Positions 47,134 to 59,064 of a DNA stretch of 64,000 bases are shown one piece after another. The notes beneath the pieces were generated by a model. The model saw only the letters and a program-made list of their open reading frames with translations, ran no database searches and was not told the origin of the DNA. The stretch is taken from the NCBI RefSeq assembly GCF_041260155.1, contig NC_091933.1:7590501-7654500 (forward strand), given 5' to 3'. This DNA is from Ptychodera flava. Taxonomy: Eukaryota; Hemichordata; Enteropneusta; Ptychoderidae. Each line of letters opens with the position of its first letter. The stretch's first letter is position 1. The translations under genes and the position numbers were made by a program.

Positions 47134-48598
47134 ATGAGTACAGACTTATTCCCAGTTGCTTTTCAATTGAATAAGACGAGCGTACCGACAGTACAGCATG
47201 CTGATACCCCCCCTTCCAAACCGGACGGGGGAATAAAACCTATTCTCATGGACTTAGAAATATATGTAACGCCGACAGATAAATTTACTTTCCATCCACG
47301 GGATGTGTTCAAAGATAACGTAATCACTCATCGATCAGCTAAAGAAAGTAATGTCTGGCTGGGCAGCCCAAAGATGAAATACTGGGACCAGCAACTGAAT
47401 TTCGCTGTATGGTGTAGCACTACTGGTTGTGGTATATCATTCGCCCATCTCTTTGATAAGAAATTTCCGCCCCAAATACGATCATTCTGCCGTTTCCATG
47501 TATATTTTACAATACGTCGTATCCTTCACGAAATGGGGCGTTGCACTTCCAGACGATACCCCCACCTTCAAAGCGGGCGACAATCCGTACAATCTCGTCC
47601 AATATGAACTTCTCTGTACAGAATTTGGAAATATAAGTCCAACGAAGTCCGACTTTCGATATCGAAAAGGCCAAAATAAGGGTCTTGGTTATGGATATGA
47701 ATATTACACTAATCGTGGGCCTGTTCGACAGCCAAAAGCGATATACAACGGTCGGGACTTTTCCTCTCCTCCGACGGAGGCGTTTTCTATACACATACCA
47801 TTTTTGGAAAGAAAAAAACATGTACTGTCCGACAAAGAACGACCGCACTACTATTTCTTCCGAAATGATGGATCGGAGGGACAATATAATAGTTCATCCC
47901 TCTGACAGGAGACTCCGGACTAACAAAGGCCGGTCTCGCTCGCCTCAATGAAAGCCTTGAAGCCTACGTATATTGCATACTTGGCGCACAAGCGAATATT
48001 CGTAGTACCATAGTGGGCGATACTGGCAGTGCAGAGCAAGTCCGAAAAGAATTCGGCGTTCTCCTCGAAGATGAAATTCGCAATACCGACAAAGTAATCA
48101 GTTATAGGCGATATCAAGACACAATAATGAATACTGGTGTCAAACTTGATATGGCAGTTTCGCCCAATTTACTTCTCTTACCGTCTGAGATGGTTATTCT
48201 TTCGGGCCCGGCGATCTCAGGTTATAATAATGAATTGCAATACGCAACAGAATCTATGTCCTTCGGGGTGAACGGTGATATAAACACGGAAGTTCGAGAA
48301 AGTGCTGTACACGAGATGGAGGGGAGGAGGATCCTGTGAAGTGGCAGGACGAGCCCGGAGAGTCACCTCACAATGACACGACTCGGGGACCCCTCCCCTC
48401 CCCTCCCAGAACGGGCAGCATCTGCAGACCCTATTCACGAATATGGTAAAATTGGTTTGTTATCTTTAGCAATATCATTACTATTGTAGGTACTGGAATA
48501 AAGTCACTAACTATATAGTTCATTCAGATGCTGTCGATGTGACTGGGTTTCATCTAACTCGAACCAGTAACTTAAAAGAACTAGAAGAGATTCATTAA
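47134..48598 (+). pseudogene. Polinton conserved structural-candidate gene, broken
   Basis: The start encodes MSTDLFPVAFQLNKTSV, with later stretches QQLNFAVWCSTTGCGISF and RFHVYFTIRRIL that I recognise as recurring in Polinton proteins. The last part has NYIVHSDAVDVTGFHL, echoing YIVHSDVVDVTG in the penton-like gene. Several breaks. A virion role is inferred from neighbours, with the packaging ATPase gene following directly. Confidence 0.5.
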
Positions 48599-48623
48599 TT
48601 TACAGTATATAGATCCAGAGGAA

Positions 48624-49181
48624 ATGTCAATATACGTAACCCCACCATTCAACATGATTATAACTGGACCGACATATTCTGGCAAAACAGAATTTATGTT
48701 GGACCTCCTCACCGGTCCGTACTTAAGGAAATTCGAATATGTGATATTCATTTGCCCAACATTCATGAATAATAAAGCGTATAATAGAAGATTCATTTTC
48801 ACCGATGATAATGTGTTTATATTTCCAGTCGGACTCGATGCAGTGGATGATACATTAACCTACGTGCATAAAGAATGGGCTGGAACGAACACTTTAATAA
48901 TCCTCGATGACTGCGCCTCGTCCAAAGATATGAAGAAGCGCAGTAACGTTTTAGTCCAACTTGGTTTCAGCGCAAGACATGACGGATTATCTGTCTGGGT
49001 TCTGACTCAACAATATACTAGTATTAGTAAACCATTTAGGGAAAACATACAGATGTTAGTACTATTTTACACACCGAACAAGATAGACAACAAAACTATT
49101 ATAAAAGAATATGGAATGGAGGTGTCAGAACGGGAAGCCGTGGGCCTAATCAAGCAATTGAAAAGTAGGACCATTCAGTAA
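48624..49181 (+). CDS. Polinton packaging ATPase (A32/FtsK-HerA type)
   Basis: A 185-codon frame that looks whole. Walker A is GPTYSGKTEF (residues 15-24), Walker B LIILDDCAS, and a later polar strand VWVLTQQYTSI fits the sensor of the FtsK-HerA superfamily. These enzymes pump DNA into the capsid. It precedes the integrase on the same strand. Confidence 0.85.
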   Translation: MSIYVTPPFNMIITGPTYSGKTEFMLDLLTGPYLRKFEYVIFICPTFMNNKAYNRRFIFTDDNVFIFPVGLDAVDDTLTYVHKEWAGTNTLIILDDCASSKDMKKRSNVLVQLGFSARHDGLSVWVLTQQYTSISKPFRENIQMLVLFYTPNKIDNKTIIKEYGMEVSEREAVGLIKQLKSRTIQ

Positions 49182-49240
49182 ACTAGTATTTCGTTTACGG
49201 AATCCGTACGACATAAAATTATTCGTATAATATAGCAATT

Positions 49241-50347
49241 ATGGAAGCTGAAGCCGAAGGTACTCTTAGAGAATTATATTACAACCCGAAAACTGGTTTT
49301 GGAGGTGTACAAAAATTGTATGACGCAGCACGGGCCAGCGGACTGAAAGTGACCAAGAAAGAGGTGCAGGAGTGGTTAAAAACTCAGCTAACTTATAATC
49401 TACATAAACCGGTACCTCGTTCTCATGCTACGGGCGGCCGACGCGTTTTTGTAACATCGATAGACTCACAGTGGCAAGCAGACCTTGTGGAATTCCCTGC
49501 AGCATTCGCAAAAGAGAATCATAACATTCGATACATGCTAACAGTAATCGATGTACTCAGTAAATATGCCTGGGCTAGGCCAATACAGTCAAAAACGGCC
49601 GATGACACTCTGAAGGCACTACAAGATGTGATTAAGAAATCTGGGAGAAGACCCGACAAACTTCAGACAGATGAGGGGCGGGAATTTACTAATCAGAAAA
49701 TGCAGGGGTGGCTCCAGGAGTCAGGCATTCATTGGTTTCACACCTACAGTGACAAAAAAGCTAGCGTTGTTGAACGTTTTAATCGAACTCTTAAGACGAT
49801 GATGTGGAAATACTTTACATACAGACAGACACGTGAATGGCTTTCTATTTTACCAGAACTTCTCGAGAATTACAATAACACCGTTCACGGAAGTATCAAA
49901 ATGAAACCCAGGGACGTAACAGAGGAGAACGATTGGCAGGCATTTTATACACTATTCGGTCCTGAGTTGGCAGCCGGGGGAGCCAACCCTGAATTCAAGC
50001 CGGGAGAACGTGTCCGAATTACAAAATACAAGACCACTTTCAAGAAAGGATATTTACCAAATTGGACAGAGGAGATTTTCGTGGTTTCAAAAGTTGTGTA
50101 CGCAGCTGGACTAGGAACGCCACCAGTTTACAAAATAAAAGATCTGAATGGAGAGGAAATACTTGGCACTTTCTATTCCGATGAACTTCAGAGCGCACCT
50201 TCAGAACGCGACGAGCTGTACAGAGTAGAACGAATTTTGAAGACGAAAAAAATTAGAGGAAAGAAATATTATCTGATAAAATGGAAAGGTTATCCAGAAA
50301 GTTTCAATAGTTGGGAGCCAGAGGAAAATGTTATTAGAACTTCGTAA
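49241..50347 (+). CDS. Polinton integrase with C-terminal chromodomain
   Basis: A 368-codon frame that looks whole. The retroviral-type core has WQADLVEF, LQTDEGREF and ASVVERFNRTLK, giving the D,D-E triad. An SH3-like region (FKPGERVRI) follows, then a chromodomain (YRVERILKTKKIRGKKYYLI, KWKGYPESFNSWEPEENV). It catalyses insertion with 6-bp duplications; the chromodomain may steer targeting. Confidence 0.92.
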   Translation: MEAEAEGTLRELYYNPKTGFGGVQKLYDAARASGLKVTKKEVQEWLKTQLTYNLHKPVPRSHATGGRRVFVTSIDSQWQADLVEFPAAFAKENHNIRYMLTVIDVLSKYAWARPIQSKTADDTLKALQDVIKKSGRRPDKLQTDEGREFTNQKMQGWLQESGIHWFHTYSDKKASVVERFNRTLKTMMWKYFTYRQTREWLSILPELLENYNNTVHGSIKMKPRDVTEENDWQAFYTLFGPELAAGGANPEFKPGERVRITKYKTTFKKGYLPNWTEEIFVVSKVVYAAGLGTPPVYKIKDLNGEEILGTFYSDELQSAPSERDELYRVERILKTKKIRGKKYYLIKWKGYPESFNSWEPEENVIRTS

Positions 50348-50414
50348 GTTCCTGTCCATGGTACTTGTCAAGTACTATGTAAGTTCCTGTCCATGGTACT
50401 TGTCAAGTACTACG
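50345..50414. repeat. 35-bp tandem duplication after integrase gene
   Basis: Two near-identical 35-base units starting GTAAGTTCCTGTCCATGG, each holding the palindrome GTACTTGTCAAGTAC. They lie between the convergent ends of the integrase gene and the exonuclease-like region. Confidence 0.85.
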
Positions 50415-50420
50415 TAAGTA

Positions 50421-51619
50421 CTAACGTAAGTATTTACGAAAGTTATTCAATAAGTACCATGGAAAAAGTCTTAATTTCTTGAAAGCCGAAAGTGTCAGTT
50501 TACCACCCCACTTCCACCCCCCACCTGGCCAAGTATTTATCATGTACTGTCGTAAGTAATGTTCACTTACTGCATCTTTTTCGGCCGTATGTGGATGAGG
50601 TGGTACCCCCTCAGTTCCTGAACATATTAAGTTTGCAAGATCTTCAAAACGACTTCTCATGTTGCCATAGTCCGTTCTTTCGAGTCCCCCTTTTTCAGCT
50701 TTATCGATAAGTTCTGGTTGAAGTATAATGTACACAACTGACATGAGCCATAGACAAGTAACTTCAAAGTCCCTTTCGGAACCGTAGGGTTTCATAATGT
50801 CAAGTGCTCGTAGGTCAAACGAAGCATTATAAGCACACACAGATTCACAAGCGTTAAGAAGTTTGTGTAGGTTCTTTAGTGAGACTCGAGGTTGTTCTAG
50901 TTGTTCTTGACCAGGTGGGAAGTACGCTTTTTCAAGTTCCTCCTCCTTGAAACCGTCTATTAAAAATCCCGGCTGCCGCCGCTCCATGCAATTCCAAAGT
51001 CAAAAGCTCGTGGATATTCTACTGGTCCGACTGTCTCGGTATCAATTGTTGGATTAAGTATATTCTTGAGAACGAGGGGGGTAAGAGCGTTCCGAATTAC
51101 CAAACATGGAAGTCTGTAGTCGTGGCAAATTTCTAAGAAAGTCTGTTTGAACTTGTTGTGAATCTCTTCTAGTTCTTCTAAGGCGGCTATTTCGTACGAC
51201 CTGGCTCGAGTCAACACATTCCGCCTGCAATAATCCCAAGGCATATCTTTGAATATGATAATGAAACTGGGTAAATGGTCAAATGCTCTAGAAACAATCT
51301 TTTTTCTTCCGACTCCGTGGAAACGCCCCGGATTCGAGAAAAAGTCAGATGTTGAATTATGGAAGAGTCACAAATAATGTATTGTTCTGAAGGGAGGGAA
51401 ACCTCCCTCCTCCTCCCAGCCTGACATTGTAAACTAAGCGTATGTTCTATAAACTGTTTCTGAAAATCGGCAATCGAAACGGGGTGAGCGCCCATTATAA
51501 AAGTCGGCAATGTTGCTGGAAAAACTAGTGTCAAATTCTGGTACGTGATACGGATCCAAATTTACTGCATCGTAACTCTTACCACTTCCAGTTGGTCCAT
51601 TTATGAATATGTATGACAT
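50421..51619 (-). pseudogene. Polinton dNK-like plus DEDDh exonuclease-like region, broken
   Basis: The first part begins MSYIFINGPTGSGKSYDA, a P-loop, and later has stretches resembling the C-terminal helix and strand of deoxynucleoside kinases. The second part shows DEDDh exonuclease signs: IDTETVGP, YNASFDLRAL and HTAEKDAVSEHYL. A visible open frame runs across the junction of the two parts, so a fused protein is possible. A few breaks. dNK assignment is tentative; the exonuclease call is firmer. Confidence 0.55.
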
Positions 51620-51688
51620 TTTAGGATACTATATCATAGAAAAAAAATTTTTTAAATTATTTTTTATTAAGATATATACGATAAGACA

Positions 51689-52451
51689 ATGACAATCCTT
51701 TCTATTTCAACTGCAATAAAAATACTTGAAACCGGAGAAGAGAATATTCAAATCAGTGACGGCAAACTCATATTTGGTGAATCATTGGTAGATCCTATTA
51801 TATATGTAGACAGTGAGCTAGAAGTGGTTTTCAACATCGGACCTAAATATGGATCCAACGATCCTGCTACATGCGATGAGATGTGTGTCCGTTGGCAACC
51901 GAGTCTTCAAAAGTTTACTGATTTAATAATATTCCGTACCCTAGGTGAAAGTTTCGATGCAAGCACTGCTAAAAGTTATGCTGCAAGCCTGGCCGCTCAC
52001 TCCAAGAATAATTCCTGCGGATTTTACAATCCATCTAAAGTGTATCAGAAGCGAGGGAGCGAGGGGCCTCAGCCAGTGGCGTATTTTAAATTTCAGTTTA
52101 AAAGAGGAGAGGGAGAGGGGCTCACGATTTCGCTACATGTATTGATATGGTTCAAGAAATTGACTGCGGTTTTAAAACAGTGAGTCCATTACTCAGTCCG
52201 AGAAAATCCTGCTATTGTACCTCGTAATATCCGAAAAGGTAGTAAGATAGAATTCTTAGCATTTAAACCGCGCTTAAGCTAAGTAAGCGTGCTCTTTCTT
52301 TCACTGTTGAGAGATTAATATTTTGTGCTGCGCCTAATAAACCAGAAATTCAAGATGCGGAAGAACTAGTCGACTTAGAAAGATTAGGCGAGATATATAA
52401 ACAAATAAATGCTACCAAAAATATTATAGTGGATTTTGATGACCTATCATA
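51689..52451 (+). pseudogene. Polinton hypothetical gene, broken
   Basis: It starts MTILSISTAIKILETGEENI and continues with a beta-rich pattern; the far end has an acidic stretch (AEELVDLERLGEIY). A few breaks. No family recognised. It lies just upstream of the polymerase gene on the same strand. Confidence 0.35.
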
Positions 52452-52508
52452 GAATAATTATTTTTTCATTTAAAAAATTTAGGATAGTATATATCATAAA
52501 GATTATTA

Positions 52509-55500
52509 TGGCCCGTCAATTACATACAGCATTCAAGGGAGCAGTTTTACGAAAAGAATTTCCTGAAGTCAAGCGAGTCAAGGATATCGGGGAGCTGGTG
52601 GATATTGAAGGTATGGTCAAAGGGGGAAAGATGTACTCTGTTTATACCGAAATGGAAGTCAAATTATCGGATCCGAAACTGGTAATACACAAATTCGTAT
52701 ATTGCCTGTTAAATTAAAAGATACATACACAAAAGATGTAAGAGGATCGGGATTGGATGTGGGGCAACAATTAATAGATCGCTACGATCGTATGCTTGAT
52801 ACAATTGAAAATGTTGAGGGTTCTGGTCTCGTTCTCGAGGAGATACTTAATTTTGAAGTAATTCTAGTAGAAGTTTTACTCGGGGCTGGCCGGGGGCTGG
52901 GATTCAACTTCCCGGATGGTTAAAAAATAAGCATTGTGTTAGCGATCTGGTGCTACCTTCGGGCAGCGAGAACTGTTTTCAATACGCCATCGTAGCAAGT
53001 TTAAAGTTGGCCGACCCCGAGTTTCGTGAAAAGAAATGTGGTCAGGTAAGGAGAAAATGGAATACGTACGCCCCATTTGTGGCTGACTCCTGTTGGGAGG
53101 GAATCCCCCACCCCCCCGCCCGCCGATATGACTGTATTCAGGCGCTTCGAGCAGCAAAATCCGAGCGTCAAACTTCAAGTATTTCAGATCTACGAGAATG
53201 ATCCCGATCCGTCCGGCATAAATGTGTTATATAGTAGCTGTAGCGGAGCCGAAGGCGGAGCCCGTTCCGAAGGTGATAGGAATCAAATAGCAAATATCTT
53301 ACTGATAGTTGGCGAAGCCCGAAGGTGCCACTTCATACCAATTACTGCGTTAAATCGCCTTCGTAATTCTCGTACTAATCGAAAGAATGAGCGCAGAAGG
53401 AAGTGTATTTGCCTGGTTTGTAAAAGAGGTTTTAAGTCAACAGAAGAATTAGAAATACATCAGGTGTACTGTGGAACAGACGACGCCCAGCCAGTTTTCC
53501 TAAGGAAGTGTGTCAATTCGAAGGACATCGGAAGAAGGTCCCCGCCCCCTACGTCGTCTATGCAGATACTGAGGCAATTATTGAGAAGGGGACCGGCCGG
53601 CACATTCCAATTTGTCTTTCGTATGTTATGGTGGAACGGGGGTGGGGACCTTCGGAACGAGGCCCGGGCCGACCCACTGTTTATGGTAAAAGAACATTCA
53701 CAGGTCTCTCCTGTGTTACAGAATTTCTAAAGGATATGAAAGAACGGGCCGAGTATTATTCGAAATCGTATTATTGGAAAATAATACCGATGAGGGATCC
53801 TTCTAATTACCGGCGCGACGGATGTGATCCAGTCTGTATTGCATGTGGAGAGCCGGCAGGATACCGAGTAGTGAAGGAGGAGGCGACTTTTTATTGCGAG
53901 GGTTGTCGCCCGTCGAGAACCATTCCTATCTACTTTCACAACCTCAAGGGATACGATGGTTCTTTTATTTTGAAAAAGTTACATGAAATAGATGATGGTC
54001 CCGGACAAGAGCCAAATTTAATAGCTAAGACGAGCAATGGTGGAATTATGGGTCTCTCGAAAACATTTATTTTTAGTGGCTCAATTGTTGTCGATGGGAA
54101 GAGGGAGATAAAGAGACGTTTATTTTCTATAAAGTTTATGGACAGTGCTCAGTTGATGATGGGGTCATTGGCGAAGTTGGCAAAAACTGTGCCGGAGACC
54201 CACGGGTGGACGGCGGCGCCACTTTCGTACCCGGACATTCAAAGAGCGAAAGGTTTCTTCCCCTACGAATATTTAGACTCGGTTGACAGATTAGAAGAGG
54301 GTGAACTCCCGGAGAGAGGGGAATTTTATAGCGAATTGACGGAAGAGGGGATTTCAGAGTCCGATTACGAACATGCATTAAGAGTATGGGACGAAGTTGG
54401 ATGTAAAACGATTCGTGATTATATGGAATTCTATTGTGAGACTGACGTTCTACTTCTTGCAAATATATTTGAAAATTTTCGTGACACATGTTTAGAAGCA
54501 TATAAGTTAGATCCAGCCCACTATATGTCAGCGCCCGGCTTGACATGGGATGCTATGTTACTTTACACAGGTAATAAATTTGGGCTCATTCAAGATGCTG
54601 AGCAGATGAATTTCGTACAGAGGGGGATTCGAGGCGGTATCAGCCAGTGTAATATTCATTATTTACAGACAAATCATCCTGCTTACGGGAATTACGATCC
54701 AGAGAAGCCAGTGACCGAAATAAAATATCTCGATGCAAACAATCTCTACGGCTGGGCAATGAGTCAACCAATGCCTACGGGCGGACTTCATTGGATGACG
54801 ATGGAAGAGTGGGAGGAATGGTATGCCCGAGACGGTGGAGCTGGCGGAGCGTGGGGACCTGGTTCCACCTTTCCACCAAGTTTTCTAGAAGTAGACTTAG
54901 AATACCCAGCCGAATTACATGAAGAACACAGCGATTTGCCATTAGCACCGCATCACTATGAATTTCCGAGGCAGGGCGGTCGACTGATTACAAGTGTGAT
55001 GGATAGAGAGAGATACGTCTTACACTACAAGTTGCTGGAATTCTATCTTCGGATGGAATGCGGTTGAAAAAGATTTATCGGGTGCTTGCTTTCGATGAAG
55101 CTCCATGTCTCGCGAAATATATTGACTTTAACACTAAAATGAGGGCAAAGGGGAGGACAGATTTTGAAAAGAATTTCTATAAGCTGATGAATAATGCAAT
55201 GTTCGGTAAGACAATAGAAGATGTTCGAAAGTACAGAGACTTTAAATTTGTTTCGGACTGGAACGGCACGGATAGTGGACGTAAAAAGATTCAGAAGTAT
55301 AATCCAAAGATGAAACATATAACTTTCATAACTTCCGAAGAGGATGGTGATTCCTGCGACAGTGCCCTACTGGAACTGAAAACGGATGAGCATAGATATG
55401 TAAAACCAGTTTTCATCGGCGCCGCAGTACTGGAACTTTCTAAGCTGCTTATGTATGAGACGCATTACAATTACTTTCGGGCCCAGTTCCCTGGAATACG

Positions 55501-56059
55501 ATTAGCCTACATGGATACTGACAGTTTTGTTTACAGTGTACCGATACCGGACCCGGACGGCTCACGCGTCAGCACTTTCAATGATATAGTCCGAGAAGAT
55601 GTGGAAAAGAATGGTGAGAAGTCTATATATGATACTAGTGGGATGAGTGGGGCCATGGTGGCCCCCAACTTTCCGAAGATTAATAAAAAAGTGATAGGTA
55701 AATTTAAAGATGAGTTGAATGGTGAACCTATTCTTGATTTTGTCGGCATACGCTCGAAAGTGTATGCTTTTCGAACTCCCGTTTCCGAGACGAAAAAAAA
55801 TAAAGGGGTGAAAGATGTTTGTGTTAGAAAACATTTGAACTTTGAAGATTATAAAGATCTATTTGAAACTGGGAAGGAGCCCGAGCCGGCACAATTTGTA
55901 CAGTTTGTACGGAAAAAGGCTGGAGAAATCCGTAGTGAAAAGCGTAGTAAAATTATGATGGCGCCAAATGATATCAAGCGTGTGCAGCTATACAATCCAG
56001 ACACGGGCGAATGGCTGGCAGAAACATGGCCGATAGGACGGACGACGGGTCATGGTTAA
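52509..56059 (+). pseudogene. Polinton protein-primed DNA polymerase B, broken
   Basis: Recognisable parts in order: an N-terminal GSGLVLEEILNFEV-type segment seen in Polinton polymerases, zinc-finger-like cysteines, exonuclease motifs (VVYADTEAII, FHNLKGYDGSF, YCETDVLLLA), and polymerase motifs (YLDANNLYGWAM, NFYKLMNNAMFGKT, YMDTDSFVY). It would replicate the element by protein priming. Several breaks. Confidence 0.9.
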
Positions 56060-57320
56060 AATTGTAAAGACTTTAATCTACTATTTTCAATAGAGACCAG
56101 GGCATCACTGATAACATAAATGTGGGCAAATATATTGTCATCGCGAGCGTCATCGCCAACCTTAATTGTGGTATCTTTCTTCAGGATCTCAAGTTGAATT
56201 CCGTCCTTTGTGTTCATTACTTTTAAACCATTTCCATGAAACTCAATATCTTTAAAGCTACGCAGATCGATAAACAGACAGAATTTATTCTTCAAATAAT
56301 CGGCCTCATCTATATCAATTTCACACCAATCTTTATCTTCAGCAAAATACCGTCGTGTTTCTTTCCAAAATTGTCTTGGTATCATCTTCTGAGCGTACAC
56401 TTTGTTTGCAATGCCTTCGATTGATACAGACACAGATTCAATGGATGGGTTAAGAAAAGTTCACTGTTCAGTTCTGTCTGATTCTGATTTTTAGTGAAGA
56501 GTATAGCGATACCTCTAATGCTACGTCGTGGTACATTTATATTTTCATTGATAACCGTGGCCGATTCTTTGAATGGGATTGTTCTAAAATAATGTATATG
56601 CTCGTAAAGGTAACTTTTTCCACTGTTGTAATAACCAGCAGTTGACCTCGCGAGATCGAGGTCAGAAATTGTCTCGTATTCCATTTGAATGTTTTTTAAT
56701 TTATAATTGGTTGTAACAACCTGATTACTGATAAGTAATTGGGGGGCGGGTGCCAACGTAATTTCCCATTCGATATGACTCCCTAACGCTTTTGGATATG
56801 CAACTCCATGGCCTGTTATGAGGGGATGAGTGAGACGAATAGCATATTTTGTTTTATATGTGTCGAAAAGTAACTTATCGCCCACGACGTTTTGATCTGC
56901 ATCGGTCGAACCGCTTCTTAATTTTCTTAGATTTTCGTTCTGAATTCCGTACAGTGTCATGTTCGTTCTCTCCTTTTTATGTTTGAAGAGATCACGATAA
57001 CATTCAATAAGGTTATATTTACTCAAATCGGAAAGTGTCTGACCCTCAAATGTGAGTTTCATACGCTCCACCAAATTTTTTGCAACATTTTGTACTACTC
57101 GGTTATATTCATCTCCCATTACTTCGAGATCAAAAACCAGGTCGAAAGTATCTGGAACTAAGAGTACTCCGCTTTCTAACTTCGGACATCGTATGATAAG
57201 TGTCTGGCCTGGATCTGCCTCACTTGGATTATGAGCAATCACGTGATGAGTTCTTTCTGACTTTGTTCCATTCGGTATTCGGTTGGTGAAAGTCGGTGAT
57301 AATGTTCTATCGTACCCCAT
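56056..57320 (-). pseudogene. Polinton major capsid protein, broken
   Basis: The start MGYDRTLSPTFTNRIPNG is followed by LLVPDTFDLVFDLEV, NLVERMKLTFEGQTL, ERTNMTLYGIQNENLRKL and LKNIQMEYETISD, the hexon-type pattern of Polinton/adintovirus double-jelly-roll capsid proteins. The C-terminal part has FCLFIDLRSF. About one break. Confidence 0.75.
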
Positions 57321-57392
57321 TTTCGTGTAATGTATATAGTAGAAGAAAAAAGAAAATTAAGTTTCACTTCGTGTATATAATGACTTAGAAGA

Positions 57393-57750
57393 AAAAATCA
57401 CATCTTTACATAAATATTTCCGTCTGACTGAAAGATAAATCGATTGCCTGTGTCGCGAATCAATCGAAGGACCCAATATTCTTGGAGATGATGAGCCTCT
57501 TGGTCATCCTCAGTATCCTGGAATACAGCTATGAATTCTAGTCGCTTAAAGAAGTTAGTCTTTTGACATTCCTTAAGAAAGCTAATATGTTATGATATAG
57601 ATTATCATCTTTGAGTCGGACACCTGGATTTGCTCGAAGTATATGTCGATTTACTCGTCGGAGTTTGCACCATTCCAATTCGACGACGGAGAAACCAAAC
57701 AGGTCTTTATTTTTAGAAAGAAACTTTGCAATATTCTTTTCACCAAACAT
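57393..57750 (-). pseudogene. Polinton small hypothetical gene, broken
   Basis: It starts MFGEKNIAKFLSKNKDLFGF and is rich in Lys, Arg and Leu. One or two breaks. No family recognised. Confidence 0.3.
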
Positions 57751-57775
57751 GTTGATGCCGTAGGGGTGTCATATA

Positions 57776-58087
57776 TTAATACATAATTTTATTTATAATG
57801 ACTAATGTTAATCCAGTCAAAAATATCCATAGCTGTTCTCCAACAAATCCAACCACCGATCCTGCTGTTTTTAATAGAAAACTGACAAGGGAGCCGATTA
57901 AACCTGGTATTGCAGCAGCACTTTTTGCGGCCAATGTTTTTAACCATTCGCCAAATTGCTTTACAATTTCTTTCGCTTTTGTATATACTTTGGGCGGACC
58001 TGAACCTCCTGCGTTTGCTCCTCCTCCCCCTGCTCCCGCTCCTCCTCCTCCTTTAGTCACAGCCAGGGCAATTGTTGATATTGTCAT
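57776..58087 (-). CDS. Polinton Gly-rich membrane protein
   Basis: A 103-codon frame that looks whole. A Gly/Ala-rich segment precedes FGEWLKTLAAKSAAAIPGLI and a long hydrophobic end. The AIPGLIGS...LLKTAG pattern recurs in related elements. A membrane-active minor virion protein is possible. Confidence 0.5.
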   Translation of the reverse strand: MTISTIALAVTKGGGGAGAGGGGANAGGSGPPKVYTKAKEIVKQFGEWLKTLAAKSAAAIPGLIGSLVSFLLKTAGSVVGFVGEQLWIFLTGLTLVIINKIMY

Positions 58088-58149
58088 TCCAAGGGCAGTC
58101 AGTATTGCAGCGATTGTAATACCATTTCGTTTAAATAGTTCTGTCAGCT

Positions 58150-59006
58150 TCAGCTGAGTGACAATTCTGGATCAGAAATTACATCACGAAGAGACCTAGT
58201 CGACGCCAGTCTTTCACGTGCCCCACTGATCATATCATGTTGTACTTCAATTCGATTATTAATTTTAGCTAGTCTTGTTCTGAGTTCAGGTGTAAGTTCT
58301 GTCTGCTCTGACATAATTTTATCTCTTTCACTGTAAAGCTCATCAAGACGCATATTTGCCATCTTTAATTCATCAACAAAAGCTCTATATTCAGGGTTTA
58401 GATTGTTCCATTGGTCGATTTTATTTTCAAAAGCTTGTATTTTATCTGCATTACCGGAAGCATCTTGCCGTAACTCTGTCAGTTCATCTTTGTATATACC
58501 CATGTCTTCTGGCGTCATCTTCTCAGCCGGTATTTTATCAGCTATCACATCTTTAGAATGCGATGTATGACTCACATTTTCGGGCTCTGCGCTAGAGCGA
58601 CCTCCTAATACTTCTCTAATAAATGCATGTCCTCCTTTTTCACTCCTTAATGTGGCTAGCTTATAAAATCCACCTCCTCTGTCTTTAGACAGCTTGAGGT
58701 CTTTATAATACAGCTTTTCGTCCCTAATCTCAGATTCCGTAGCCAATACATTTAGTGCATCCGGATCAGTAATTTTATTCTCCTTTAAGAATTTATTAGC
58801 CATTCTTAATTTTTTATCTACTCTAAGTTCAGTCAAACGACCCACCTGCGGGCTCCGCGCGCTTGAGACGGCCTGGGAAGAATCGGCTTCTGCAAAGGTA
58901 TCATCATCATCATAGAAAAAGTTGTTTCAGCAGTAGCATCATCATCATCATTTACATTTGCATCATCTAAATACTGGAGTGGTATATCTTCTCCTCCTTC
59001 TGCCAT
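58150..59006 (-). pseudogene. Polinton coiled-coil protein gene, broken
   Basis: It starts MAEGGEDIPLQYLDDANV with an acidic Asp run, then a long charged helical region with heptad-like spacing (for example RLDELYSERDKIMSEQTEL). About one break. Role unknown; core or scaffold-like. Confidence 0.4.
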
Positions 59007-59064
59007 ATTGTATTTCTATATTACTACAATTATTTTTTATCATCCCTTACATATACAGTAAAAA

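Noticed and set aside
49241-50347. LTR retrotransposon suggested by the integrase
   Set aside because: No reverse transcriptase or LTRs nearby; the 6-bp duplication, polymerase B and packaging ATPase identify a Polinton.
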